Source: Punica granatum (Eukaryota; Streptophyta; Magnoliopsida; Myrtales; Lythraceae). From it: a stretch of 64,000 nucleotides of DNA. The position numbers and the translations under genes are program-made. The notes under the pieces were generated by a model. The model saw only the letters and a list, made by a program, of their open reading frames with translations, was not told the DNA's origin and did no database searches. Shown piece after piece: positions 10,612 through 22,302 of the stretch. Numbering within the stretch: the first letter of the stretch is position 1; the number at the start of each line of letters is the position of its first letter. Where the stretch lies: assembly GCF_007655135.1 (NCBI RefSeq), contig NC_045130.1, positions 124,001 through 188,000 of the forward strand, written 5' to 3'.

Positions 10612-12049
10612 TTAATCAGAAGAAGAAGGGCCCTTCACAGTTTTATATTGGTCTGGGAATTCTATGACATGGTTGTCACTTTTCTGATCTTGGTTTGGCT
10701 TCTTTTCTTTCTGGATCTTGAAATCAGCCTTCTTCGACAACTCTACAACTCCATCAGCGAGATCTTCAATTCTTGCTGCAGTTTCTATCAGCAATGATAC
10801 CACTGTGACCAGTGGAAGAACATCTAGGAGACGTGGTCCATGGCCACCAACTTTACTTCCGAGCTTTCTATGGTTCCCATCTGTAGGTATTAACATCAGC
10901 TGTGGGTGGGTAGGCAGAGATCTCAAAGCTTCTTGAAGCTCCTGAACTGCAAAGCTCATCTCCCCAGCTGACAAATCTAACTCGGAATATTTTGTCATGG
11001 TTTCCATCATGAGTGCGAGTTCTTTCAGGACATTAGATGAATGACGGCACAATGTCATGCATGCGTTGTGCAGGTGTCTCTTCAGATGCTCCGGTTCCTG
11101 CATAATTTTCTTTCTAGCTCATTACAAATTTGGGAATAGATGAAGAATTCGAATCATGAACGGACTTTTAAATTATCTGTGTATATAGCACATGCTGCTC
11201 CAGAATTTTAAAATAGACTAGCTACCTGAACTTCTGGCTCAATACAGCCAGTGAGAGTTTCGATGCAATGAGCACAATTGCGCATGAGGGCTCCGATCTT
11301 GAGGTACTCCTTCCATGGGTGTCGAAAACTAAATCGGCCATGTGCTGGTTCCCATCTCGCAAAATTGGCCTGCACGTATATGTGGATAAAATTAATAATC
11401 AGTGGGAGACGTCAGGGAAAATTATTTTTCTTTATCACAAGCAGTGGATGCCGCCGAACAGATATTAATAGAGAATCATTAGATCACAGTTACACATACA
11501 CATAAGAGCAATGCTATCGCTATGAAGATAGCAGGTAACAACCTACCATGGATTCTTCGTTTGCCTTTGAGTTGAGCACACACTTGTATGCTTGTATATT
11601 CTTGGAAGGATTATCTTCTTTACTATCATCGCCATAATGACCGCTTTTGAAATAGTCTGCAACAAGTCCTGAAACATGCATATAGCAGACATACTATTAT
11701 AATTAAGCATAAAGTCGTTGGGTTGGACCAATTTTTCAAGGGAGAAAAAGATCATCTTGATATTTCTTGCCATCCAGGGAAGAAGCAAGCTTCTCCAAGT
11801 TTCGTTGAGTGAGACTGTGAAGCTCATCACCCGCCCAAATGGGACAGACAAGTATGCTCGTGATAATGCACAATGAAGTCCCGATAACTACTGTAGATAG
11901 TCTTTGGTGGGCCATCTCTACCAATTTTTCCACCCGGTACCCCGAAACAGATACTAAACTGAACGTCAGGATAAAGATGAGTGCGCCGTAATCAAATCGG
12001 GCCTTGACTGTTGGAATAAACCGGGAAAATGTTGCTGCTGAAGCTGCAC

Positions 12050-12080
<31 letters not shown>

Positions 12081-12419
12081 CAGAAATTAAGGAGTGTCGA
12101 TAATTTCACGGCAGCAAAAGATTAAAGAAGAGCACAGGCTACATATATGATTTGGTACCGAGAAGGAAGACTGAAATCCCGACAATTATGGGCTCCAAGA
12201 CGTTGCCTGATTGACTGGCCGCCCAATGGACACCCACTCCTAGTGACCCGGCAAGAAATGTTCCTGTTGCCCTGTTGATGCTTTTGGACAGAGTGGCACC
12301 TGCATGCATGCGTGCAGCTCATATTGACTGATTGATCTCAACAGGCTTCAAACTCAAATTACAATTGCCTGGCGGGCCGCCACCGCCTTATTTTGGCAAT
12401 TGGCAATTACAGTTGTTAC

Positions 12420-12458
<39 letters not shown>

Positions 12459-12821
12459 TAGGGCTCTCGTAATTGATTATAACGTACCGACGGTGTATTC
12501 GAATACTACCACCACAGTCATAACGGCCCACATAGCATTGCCTCCAACACCTTCATATAGGGGCCTCATGTAGTAAAAGAGGGACACCATGGAGAGTGCC
12601 ATCCCCACCTTGAGCCCATGAATCAGTTTTTTAGGCTCAGCCACTCCCATTTTCCAGGCTCTCTCCAGGAACTTGGCAGCTGCCAGTATGGCCCACCCAA
12701 GCAGTAGCACACACTTGATCCCTGCCCAGACTCTCGAAATCAGCCTCGGCGGCTCAGGCACCAATGCCTTTGAGGTTCCCTCAGCAACGTTGTCGATCCT
12801 CCATTGCAACTTTCCAGACAT
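10612..12821 (-). CDS. ALMT: Aluminium-activated malate transporter family (ALMT) anion channel
   Basis: Six exons on the minus strand: 12821-12488, 12299-12159, 12043-11771, 11668-11547, 11369-11226 and 11097-10612, predicting 499 aa, within the usual family range. ALMTs are dimeric anion channels of the plasma membrane or tonoplast that pass malate and other organic or inorganic anions. The N-terminal half carries about six hydrophobic segments (from [20 protein letters not shown] through [10 protein letters not shown] and [16 protein letters not shown]). The family signature [20 protein letters not shown] sits in exon 5. The C-terminal half is helical and cytosolic. I chose the Met at 12821 because the longer frame from 12905 adds 28 residues unlike the family. 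The exon 5 signature is closer to the ALMT1/ALMT10 group than to ALMT9, a weak judgement. Exon 3 ends at a GC splice donor. Confidence 0.9.
11669..11770 (-). other. GC-AG intron in the ALMT gene
   Basis: Exon 3 must end at GATG (11771) to keep the frame into exon 4 (GGACTTGTTGCAGAC). The bases that follow are GCAAGA, not GT. All other introns of this gene are GT-AG. No nearby GT keeps the frame. Confidence 0.75.
12420..12460. repeat. ATT/TA microsatellite in ALMT intron 1
   Basis: A run of (ATT) units passes into (TA) units between exon 1 and exon 2. Confidence 0.9.
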
Positions 12822-14646
12822 AATTAATATTTCTCTTAACAATTTCCACCGATCAGACGATGACAATAAAATAAAAAACCAACTCTGTGTGCGCGAAGAG
12901 ATCAATCAGTTCGTTTCGTGCTTGGCAGGTCAAGATTATCGATAGTAAATATCTTGACCAACTGAAATCCGACAAAAACAGGGGCAGGGCAGCTACCTAG
13001 CCAGTAGCTAGGTGTGTATAACTAATAACTAATGGATTGGGAGAATGAAGGGAAGGGGGAGGGAATTTGTTTCAATAATCTGCTCCTCCTTTTGGATATC
13101 ATGCATCTAACTGTTTAATTTGTGCATATATTTGGGGAAGAAGGACTAACTAACTGATCATTGCATACCCTCTCCTCTCCCACTGTTCAGTTCGTGCATA
13201 TATATATAGGGGCATGCGCGCGTGTACACAAAGGCAGACAGTGCAAGTCTACAGAGCTAGCTAGGCCATGATTACTATATATTTTTGCAATAAGTTTGGC
13301 GTGCATAACATATTGGGCAAGGCACATCAAATCAAATTATTATATATTTTGAAAAAGTTCTTTGGTAGGGAATTACACTACAATTAAATGGGAGTACCGT
13401 AAGTGGATGCAAATATATATATATATATGTGTGTGTGTGTGTAGATGCATATGTCTATCTGCATGTATATATGTATATGTATTTCTTTATAGCTAGTTGT
13501 ACTCAGCAGTGACAATATGCAAGGCATTGGAGAAGCTAGTTGATCGGATCAGCTTATGATAGGGAGGACCTTCCATATGTCGATGATAAATATGGCCTAA
13601 AAAGTATAATAAAAGGATAGAAAAACGTCATGGCGGGATTGTGTATGATAGATCAACGATCTACTCCATGAATTCAACTCTGTATATATCATCATTTCAA
13701 AATCCTTATTAATTCATGCGCCCATTCAATTTTTCTCAACACGATGCATATATGCATGCATGGAGAGTCCACATATGCACGCTCGCGCGCACACATACAT
13801 ATATATGGAAATTTCTATGATACATTGCATGTATGGTACATACATGTATTCAATGGTTGAGATTTAATTTTGAAATTTCGAAAGTAAAAATTCAAAAAAA
13901 TTCAATGGTTGAGATTTTGTATGTATTATATATACATATATCTCCAATTGCATGCATCATAGACCAATCCATATATATACACATCCTCTCTTGGAGTTGT
14001 TTTTCTTTTTCCTCTTTAGAAAAAATTAAGGCGTTCTTCTTTTTCTTTTTTCTTTTTTTTTGATAAGTGAAAAACTGAGGTGTTCGTGCAAATGAAGCTT
14101 ATATATTGATGCTTTCTCAAACTTTTTTTTTTTTTGGATTCCTGCACTTGTCCAAGCTAAATGTCTGCCCAGTATGTTCTAGCTAGCTAGCTAGCTGGTT
14201 TCTTATATTTTTCCCCATTTAACTTCGCAAATATATGTGTCTCCGAGCTATCTAGATAGCTAGTTGAAGTAATTGCTTTGCAAATGCTGCGGAGGATAAC
14301 AATATCTTTAAAAAAAAAAAAAAGGAAAGAAAACCAGATGAGACGACCTAATTTTAGGTTTCCAGTTATCTGGAGGCGCGAAAGAAGTGGAAGATGACAA
14401 TCTTTTTTTTTTTTTAAAAGTTCCCATCTTTTAAATTGAGCTCCAAAAAGGAGTCGCGATATATGCACGTTATCTAAATACCTAATCAGTTCACTTGAGG
14501 AAGGGAATTTGATATAATACATCGCTCTTGACTTGATATCACAAGTTTTTAGGTTCGACTTATTAATAGAACTCCCCATATTTTCGTATACCCCATTTCC
14601 TATATATCTATTCTCTTCTAGGACAATGACCTCCTTTACAATTGAA

Positions 14647-14647
<1 letters not shown>
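12822..14647. other. Intergenic sequence upstream of ALMT
   Basis: Probable ALMT promoter and 5' leader near 12822-13250, then AT-rich sequence with TA/TG repeats (13415-13441), a CG-alternating GCTCGCGCGC patch at 13780, and T-rich runs. No second gene is supported. Confidence 0.5.
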
Positions 14648-14678
<31 letters not shown>

Positions 14679-14696
14679 TAATAATAATAATAATAA
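14648..14696. repeat. AAT microsatellite
   Basis: About 16 AAT units with one AAC interruption. Confidence 0.95.
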
Positions 14697-14742
14697 CTAC
14701 TTTATGCTTCTCTTTCTTTTCTTTTTAACCCATTAATATATA

Positions 14743-15085
14743 AGGTTTTTACCTAAAATGGCACATGATTTGCCCGTTTTATCAAATCTATAATATGTTT
14801 TTTTGTCAAATCTATCTCATGGTTTACATTTTACATCAAATCTATCCCGGCGTTATCTTTTTCGTCAACATCTAACGGCCATACTGACATGGCACGTGAA
14901 GAGATAGTGGGTCACACTTGCCACGTAGGCGCCACATCAGCACGGCCGTTAAATGTCGACGGAAAAGATAATTCCGGGATAGATTTGATGCAAAAAGTAA
15001 ACCATGGGATAAATTTGACAAAAAAAAGCATATGATAGATTTGACAAAACGGACAAACCATGGACCATTTTAGGTAAATACCCCT
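14743..15085. mobile_element. Mutator-type MITE, 343 bp, with perfect 9-bp target duplication
   Basis: The flanks are TAATATATA at 14734-14742 and 15086-15094. The left end AGGTTTTTACCTAAAATGG is mirrored by the right end (AGGGGTATTTACCTAAAATG when reversed). The arms continue for over 100 bp (TCAAATCTAT... and ATAGATTTGA...), so the element is nearly a full hairpin. There is no coding capacity. A 9-bp duplication is characteristic of the Mutator superfamily. Confidence 0.8.
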
Positions 15086-15401
15086 TAATATATATTATAC
15101 AACTAGATAATTAAATATTAGTCTGGGACAACCTAATAATAAGGGCTCTTTTACGTGTATGTATAGATAGATATTGGGATAATTATATCGATAGATAACT
15201 TATCATATCATAACGCAACGTTGTGCCATATAAGATTGTACAATATATATGGACGTCCCTTTGCCTTCACGATCATCACACGTCACTTCAGCTTATATGC
15301 ATACTTTATCATGTGCATGTCGACGGTATTGGTTACAGTAGATTTAAATCATTTCCAGTCGATAAAATTAGGTCATGAACATCTCACTTTCATCTCAGAG
15401 G

Positions 15402-15403
<2 letters not shown>

Positions 15404-15435
<32 letters not shown>
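15404..15435. repeat. TA microsatellite
   Basis: Uninterrupted alternating TA for about 32 bp. Confidence 0.95.
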
Positions 15436-15438
<3 letters not shown>

Positions 15439-16904
15439 GGAAAGGTGGTGATCAGAGGGAATTATTATATATCCAAAAGTTCTCCATACGAATATATACT
15501 TGTATATGGTTCTTTTTTTGTTGGCCAGGTATAGAGTTCTTTACTCTCTCTCTATGTTGCGTTCCTTCTCAACTGATCTAATACATAACTAGTCATATAG
15601 CCCACGTAATACGCGGATGCTTTGCATTCTTTATTTTAGTTCATATTGTTATATTTATTAATTCTATCATGCAAAAGAAAGGAAATAAATAAGACATCGG
15701 AAAAAGTTTCTTAAATTAATATTTTTAAATAAATTGTAAAAATCTGGAGTATTCTATAAAACTGTAAATATATTATGAAAATTTTAAAGTGTGACATCGT
15801 GAATATTCATACGTGAAATAAGTGGTGTGATCATCAATTGCCAACTTTTGACATGTGAGCAAAATGATCCACGAGGTAACTTGTGGAACATGACATACAT
15901 ATATATATGTGTGTGTAAATATGTTAATCAAAGCGTGCGTATTGTGTTGGATAAATTTCATTTATTCCAATTTTTTACTACTAATATATTAGATAATTTA
16001 TTAATTTCGTTATTATTACTTGGTCAATTCTAAAATTAATTTTATATGACACTCTTAATTTGCTATTTTGAATCTGCAGTTGAAGTAAGTTAAATTCCTT
16101 ATTCCTTAAATGACTTTGACCAAACCCAATTATCTTAACTGATTCCTTTGATTTGCTTACATATAAAATGCAGTGATACGTATATGAGATACACTGAGAT
16201 GATGAGTGAAAATTATTATTACATTACCTACTTTTATATTCTATTATGTCGGGTTGGATTCTAGTGAGGAGATATCGTGAATTGCAGTCACACTATCTCT
16301 TGTCAAATTGTATCCTGAAATTATAATTTTCATTGAAGTCACACTACAACTTTGCGGAGAAATTTCCATAATTAAGAAAGATTCTTAGAAGTGCCTTGAC
16401 TATTCTGATTTCGAGTTTCTTGTACTTTTCAATAAATTCTATATATTATTTTGATGTGTTATGTAAATCTAATTTCTTATAAGTTTGCTTTCCAATAAAG
16501 TATAATTATTTCTTATAATTTCGAGTTTTGATGTGTTATGTAGATCTAAAATTTTATAATTTTGAGTTTCTTGTACGTTTTTTATGTGTTATATAAATCT
16601 AGAAATTTCCCACAACATATTGATATACGGGATCTCAGCTAGTGTGACGAGTGCCGAGTCCCCAGATAGATTAGTTTAGTGTTCCAATTATTATGTAAAT
16701 CGAAAGAGAGATCCATGTCTATGTAATGTGGATATTTATATAGTTAAATCCTTACCATTGGCCCTGGTGATATTTCCCACACACTGAGAGTTTCCATTTT
16801 GAATCTCGGAGTCCTTTCTTCATCATTAGTTTTCGTCGTCAAAACGTTCTATTGGAAACTTGTCGGGGATAGCTTCTGATACCTAATAAATTGCTTCCAA
16901 AGCC
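15436..16904. other. Intergenic, possible leader of the adjoining copia remnant
   Basis: AT-rich. Near 16400-16600 a short phrase (GATGTGTTATGTA-ATCTA) recurs three times. From about 16640 to 16904 the sequence may be LTR or leader of the copia remnant, but no second LTR is present to prove it. No gene is seen. Confidence 0.4.
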
Positions 16905-18218
16905 ATGGCGATAGAGGAGTTCAGGAAATTCAATGGCATCAATAGTTTCAATCTGGGGCAAGTTAAGACGCATGCTATTTGACGCAACAAGGATTAAAAA
17001 AGGCATTGTTGAGAAAGGAGAAAATTCCCAACACATTGACAAACGATCAACAGGAGGAGATGGATGAGAAAGCCCTCACAACAATCTAGTTGTGCCTATC
17101 ATAGATGAGATTTTGAGTGAAGTTCACTCGAAGAAGAAAACTGCTAGTAATTTGTGAAAGAAATCAGTCCCTCTATATGATGAAGTCTCTCACTAATAAG
17201 TTGTTTGTGAAGCTATATGTTGAAAGCGGTGGAAGATACATTGAAAACTCGCATCGGCAAATTTAATTCCATTATCACTAATTTGAGGTCGATTAACGTT
17301 AAAATCGATGATGAAGACGAAACCATTCTGATATTGTCAGTATTGTTAGAAGAAACGGCACGCTCAAAGATATTGTTGTCGCCAGAAAGAAGATAAAGAA
17401 AATATCAAGCTAAAGAAAGGGAAAAAGCTAATGTGGTCGATGTTGTAGCTAGTGATGATTCCGGTGATGCCAACAATGTTCTTTCCACAATGATAGGTCT
17501 GTGTTTTGGGGATAATTGGCTGGTGGATTCGAGTGATTCCTTCTATCCGTGTCTTATGACTGATGTGCCCCATATAAATCTGGGAAAGGTGACTGTGTGT
17601 TTACAAGTAATAGTATTGCTTGTAATATTATTTGAATAGGAATTATCCGGGTGATTTTGCATGACGAGACAGTGAGACCGTTGGATAATATGCAGCATGT
17701 TCTTGGTTTGAGGAAGAATTTGATTTTGGTGAGTGCTCTTGATGAGAAAGGATACCAGTGCATCGTTAAAGCTGGAATCATGAAGGTTAACAAGGGTGCC
17801 CGCGTAATTTTGAAGTTGATCAAAGATCTCGTAATTTGTATGTACCTACACGTTGGGCTACAATTAGAGGTGCAACATGCCTTGCGTCGTCAAGTTATGG
17901 AGGATCGTGTATAAGGGATATTTTTCGTGGTGCTAAGTTGTTATTGGATTGCTCGAAGAATGACTCATTCAAAACTAGAAATAAATGATACTCGACGTGA
18001 GTGTCATCTGCGGCCTTCGAAGGGGCATATGTGCTTCGGAGGTGGATAGTCAATTCCTGAAGGATTTATGGATGGGGATGTGGCGAGTGACCTTGACGGT
18101 AGGAAATCTACTTCATGGCATTTATTTACTGTTCTAGGGGTAGCGTCTCATGGCAGGGGGGGCTGTCTTGCAGTGGTTCAAGTGGCAAGAGTACGTGTCC
18201 TTCCCTATGGTCAAGGTG
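16905..18218 (+). pseudogene. Decayed Ty1/copia retrotransposon fragment
   Basis: Pieces in the usual copia order on the plus strand, in shifting frames: gag start (FRKFNGINSFNLGQVKTHA at 16917), gag middle (MKSLTNKLFVKLY-like near 17179 and SINVKIDDEDE-like near 17290), protease region (NWLVDSSDSF at 17513), the domain before integrase (LDNMQHVLGLRKNLILVSAL at 17681), then a jump to the RNase H side (SDLDGRKSTSWHLFT near 18088). Integrase and reverse transcriptase are deleted between about 17930 and 18050. Many stops and frameshifts. Confidence 0.75.
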
Positions 18219-18911
18219 AGGGTAAATTACGCTATTGATATAAAACTTATCAACGAGTTGCCTGGTTGGTACATTTTTTTTTTTGGATAACAACTTGATA
18301 CCAATCAACTACATTCAATCAATTTCCACTAACGATGTCAACATTTTCTAACGTGACAACTGGTGTGTCAAATATTATTCTACCTAGCACAAACATCATG
18401 GTGAAAAACTATTTTTAAAATATTAAATTAAAAATAAAATGAATAAATAAAAAAATTAGAAAAATGGTCGGAAATATGGGTGGAGCACCCCCAACCCGAC
18501 TCGAGAGATCTAGGACTCAAGTGATGACTCGACAGACTTGGGACCCGACTCTGTTGAGTTGGGCGTGAGGGCGCCCCCTCCGGCAACCCCTTCCTTGCTC
18601 ATTCCAAAAAAAACAAAGAAAAAGGAATGGAACAGCGATCCAGCCTCGTGGGGTCTAAGCCTAGGAGAGAGGGTGGGGTAGAGGAGAGAATATTCTTTTG
18701 TTAATTTTATCCTACTTTTTTATTTTATTTATTTTAACTAAAGTTTTAAAAAATATTTTTTTATTATAATGTTTATACCATGTCGGATGGCAATTGACAA
18801 TGTAGCTAACTTCAATATTTTGAAACGTTTTGCATCAAATTATAATAATAAAAATTTTGTACCAACTATGCAACTCTTTAAAAGGTTTTGTACCAATGGA
18901 GTAATTTACCC
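18219..18911. mobile_element. Foldback/MITE-like element with GC-rich core, about 693 bp
   Basis: The left end GGGTAAATTACGCTATTGAT is mirrored by the right end (GGGTAAATTACTCCATTGGT reversed), and the arms stay alignable for about 50 bp (GAGTTGC...TTGGTAC). The core at 18480-18700 is GC-rich (GCGCCCCCTCCGGCAACCCC), unlike the AT-rich arms. No clear target duplication. It abuts the copia remnant. Confidence 0.6.
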
Positions 18912-19515
18912 GTCGAGATAATCAACAAAGAGGAAAGTGTCTTGGTTAAAGAAAATTCTTCAGGATTGGTTTGAAGCAGAAATATTTGTGTTTTACTATG
19001 GTCAGAATGCAATAAGCTCTTTCACCAAAAAAAAAAAAAGGGAGAGAGAGAGAGTGCGAGATGGAAGACCGACACATAATGGTAATATCACTGATTGCAA
19101 TCAGTAAATAAGATGTGAGCAAGAAGGACTCCAATTGAGGAGTCAAATGAAAATCTCCTATTTGTGAAAATAAATAAATTGATGAATAAAATAAAAAGAA
19201 AGGGAAAATCGCCTCAATTAAGATGAGTCATGTTGGGCCTGTTGTGGATAGATGGAGAAAGGCCCAGTAAACATCGGCCCATCTCATCGGATCGCATCTT
19301 TCGGCTCTTTAGCCATAGCCACAGCCTGCACCTGACTGAGCCTGCACGGTGACGGAGGGCACAGAGAGAGACTAGAGACAGATCCCATCCCATCCCATTC
19401 CATTGTGCTCCGGCATAACCAGAAGCACATTGACCACTCTCGTCCCGAGTCGAGCTTGCTTACACGCGCACACACGTAGAGAAAGAGAGAGAGACACAGA
19501 CGGACGGACAGAGAG
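18912..19515. other. Promoter and 5' leader region of the NDUFA3 gene
   Basis: Mostly AT-rich with an A/GA run at 19028-19053. From about 19200 the sequence includes GGCCCA-type motifs (TGGGCCTG, AGGCCCAGTAA, TCGGCCCATC at 19220-19285). These GCCCA elements are common upstream of plant genes for ribosomal and mitochondrial proteins. A short GA-rich leader precedes the ATG. Confidence 0.5.
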
Positions 19516-21084
19516 ATGGCGGTGATGGAGAGGCTGAAGATGTTCGTCGTGCAGGAACCAGTGGTCGCGGCTTCTTGCCTCATCGCTGGCGTTGGTACTT
19601 TTCTCTTGTCCTTTATTAACCCTAAAAATTTCTTTGCTTTCCTTCTCGTCTGCGAAGCCTTTGCTCCTTCGTTTCAATTTCAGGTCCTATTATGTGTATG
19701 CTGCGGATAGTTCGAGCTTAATTTTAATGGCCCGATAAAATAGATCCCATCGTACGTACATCTCTCATCTTGTCTTTGCGGAAAGTGAAATGGAACCGCT
19801 TCTTCACTATGAGCAAGGCGCTCTCTCTCTCTATTTTTATTTTATCCATTCAAGCAACGCCATTTTATCTAGCTGAAACTGATTCTCGTCTCGTTTTGGC
19901 ATTTGATCGATCTTGGATGTTGTCGATTTGTATGTATGCACATATGTATGTACGTAGGTATGTGCCCTCCAACCTCTCCAGGTCAAGTGGAGCTGCCATT
20001 TGGGTCGTGCTTTAATTATTTCCTTCACTGAATCATCATCATCATCATCTTCTTCTTCAGTTAATTTTCCTAGGGCCGGCAGCCACATTCGCATTTCTGG
20101 TAGATAGATATGCCAGCGAGACTTTTATGCGATAAAAGACCATGTTTGATTGACAGCCGCTCGCTATTTTTTCCGATGTGCGAACTACTTAATACAGCTG
20201 AATTTTGATGTTTAGAGCCGATCAGCAGGCCAGAGCTTTCTAACTAATGTAGGAGATGAGCTTGTAATTCAAAGTAATTGACTCCTCTTTTGCCATGAAA
20301 GTTGCTTGAAAGGAGGTTTCATGATACCATAGATGCTTCGGTTTAGAGCTAATGACCAATTATATGCCATGGAAAACCCAATGATCAGTGCCTCCATTTT
20401 CCAAATTTCTGCTGTCATCTTCTCGTTCATATGTTAATACAATATGTTGCTCATGGTGCATGTTTTCTACTCCCTATATTGTTAAAGAGAATTGGATGTT
20501 CCCCATTTTGTGATTTCATGTCTTGTATGCTTCATAGGTCTCTTCCTGCCTGCTGTTGTCCGGCCCATACTAGATTCCATGGAAACTTCCAAGCAGGTCC
20601 CTCAGCCTGCTTTAAACGATGTGAGTACTAAGTACTCACTGTTATTGTTTTGTTATAAATATAAACTCAAAATACTTGGTGTTAAGATTGCGAATCTGAC
20701 CATCATATGACTTTGTAGTAGTGGCTGGATTTCTATTTAACCTAGCATGTTGTTGTGGCGACATTTCTGCCTTTGGATTTGTAGCAGTTGAGTGAGGAAA
20801 GTCCACTTCATGTTGCTTTCTCGACTTACCTCTCAGTACTTGGAGTGGTCCTCGTGTTACTTCAGCTGATTATTGTGCCTTCTATCATGTGTTACTCAAA
20901 CCATCATATTCCACTTGCATTGTGCTTTATAGTTTTATAGTTCTGCTGGTTTACACCACCGTGCTGTGTTACATGGCTCGATATCTATCCCCTGTAGATT
21001 AATGGTCTAGTTTATATATGTCGTGATGATATGGTATACATCTTACAGGTAGTTGCTGGTATGACTGGTAAGAAGAAAGCTTGA
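19516..21084 (+). CDS. NDUFA3: Mitochondrial complex I subunit NDUFA3/B9
   Basis: Three exons: 19516-19594, 20538-20620 and 21049-21084, joined by GT-AG introns of 943 and 428 bp, predict exactly 65 aa. The product begins MAVMERLKMFVVQEPVVAAS, has one hydrophobic segment spanning the first junction (SCLIAGVG then LFLPAVVRPILD), and ends VVAGMTGKKKA. Length and layout match the plant B9/NDUFA3 accessory subunit, a single-pass inner-membrane protein of the complex I membrane arm with no catalytic role. The reading frame is preserved across all three exons, supporting the splice sites. GGCCCA motifs upstream fit a housekeeping mitochondrial gene. Symbol recognition is from memory of the Arabidopsis protein. 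Confidence 0.82.
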
Positions 21085-22302
21085 TATAGCTGGTTGATGC
21101 TGAGTTACAGCGTCTCTCTTGAATGATCTGTGCCAATGAAATAAGGTGTTTCTTTTCTTTTCCCTTTATTTGGGAGATCTAAGGAGCATGCCTTGTTGGA
21201 TATCTCTTTTGTTTAATGTAAGGATACTATTGATCCTTTGTTCATCTGAGAATTCTTTGCATGAATGATTTACGGGTGCAACTTTTTTATGATGAAGGAA
21301 TACTTTACCTCATATGGTGATTTCAATAAGCATTGATTGTTTCAATGCTTCTTGCTACTGCTGTTTCATGTAAACAGAATCCTACCTGTATGGAATGAAG
21401 TTTTTGAGCCCCGCTTATAATAAGTCCTCCCCATTTATGCTAATGGCGATAACGGCTACTCCATTCCATTTATGTGTTCTTACCATTTAAGCGGAGGAGA
21501 AGTGACGCTTGATAGGTCATTTTATTGGAGCCACCAGACTAGGAAGTTGGACATTTTGTATATTATTAAATCCATCTATTCTTGAAAGTTAAGATGCATT
21601 TGTGCTCCGATATATCACAAGTTGCATGGCTAAGTACTTTGCTACTGACACTATTTGAAGTCTTGGAAGATATACTAAGGGCCCTCCACCTTTCGGAATC
21701 ATGAAGTCATGCGTTCGACCTGATTACACACCATAATCCTAATTGTACAGGAATGGCCCCCTGCTGGTTGCCTGAACTTGACAATGCAAGAGGGCCTTAG
21801 TAACCTCGATACAACTCCTTTAACCTAAAATTACTGCCTGCTTGCGTTCCGTCTGGAAGTTGTGATTGTTCCAATGCCTGCCTTAGTGAAGTTGCTGCCC
21901 AGTCCCAGCACACGTACGAATAGAAACGTGCTGCTCTCCATGTATGGTAGTGTTATGGGACTTGTGATGAAGCAAATTACATTGAAGGATGCCATGCCTT
22001 GCCTTGCCTTGCCTTGCGGGGATGGCATGGGATCCTTTTGGACTAGAATAGATGCCACTGTTTCAATCAAAGGACGGAGATGGGGACGCCTTGCTCAGTT
22101 TCCGGCTTCTCGAAGGCACTATGCCCTTCAGGCCCTCGAATATACCCACCTGCACTAGCAGGCAAAACTAAGTTTCTTCTTCTTTACTGATTGTCCATTG
22201 GAGAGGGGCCATGTATATGCATGTGCAAGCAAGCAAAGCAAGCCATGCCATTGCCACCCAACCCAAACGAAAGCAAAACAATTAAAAAGGAAATATATAG
22301 AA
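21085..22302. other. Intergenic sequence between convergent genes
   Basis: The 3' end of NDUFA3 (plus) faces the 3' end of the DUF688-like gene (minus). I see no gene in between. A short CCTTG tandem run (GCCTTGCCTTGCCTTGCC) lies at about 21999-22018. Confidence 0.6.

Noticed and set aside
12821..12905. Upstream ATG extending ALMT by 28 residues
   Set aside because: The added segment is unlike ALMT N termini; the Met at 12821 gives a family-like start.
14178..14195. CTAGCTAG run as a possible regulatory palindrome
   Set aside because: A simple tetranucleotide repeat (AGCT units), common in AT-rich plant DNA.
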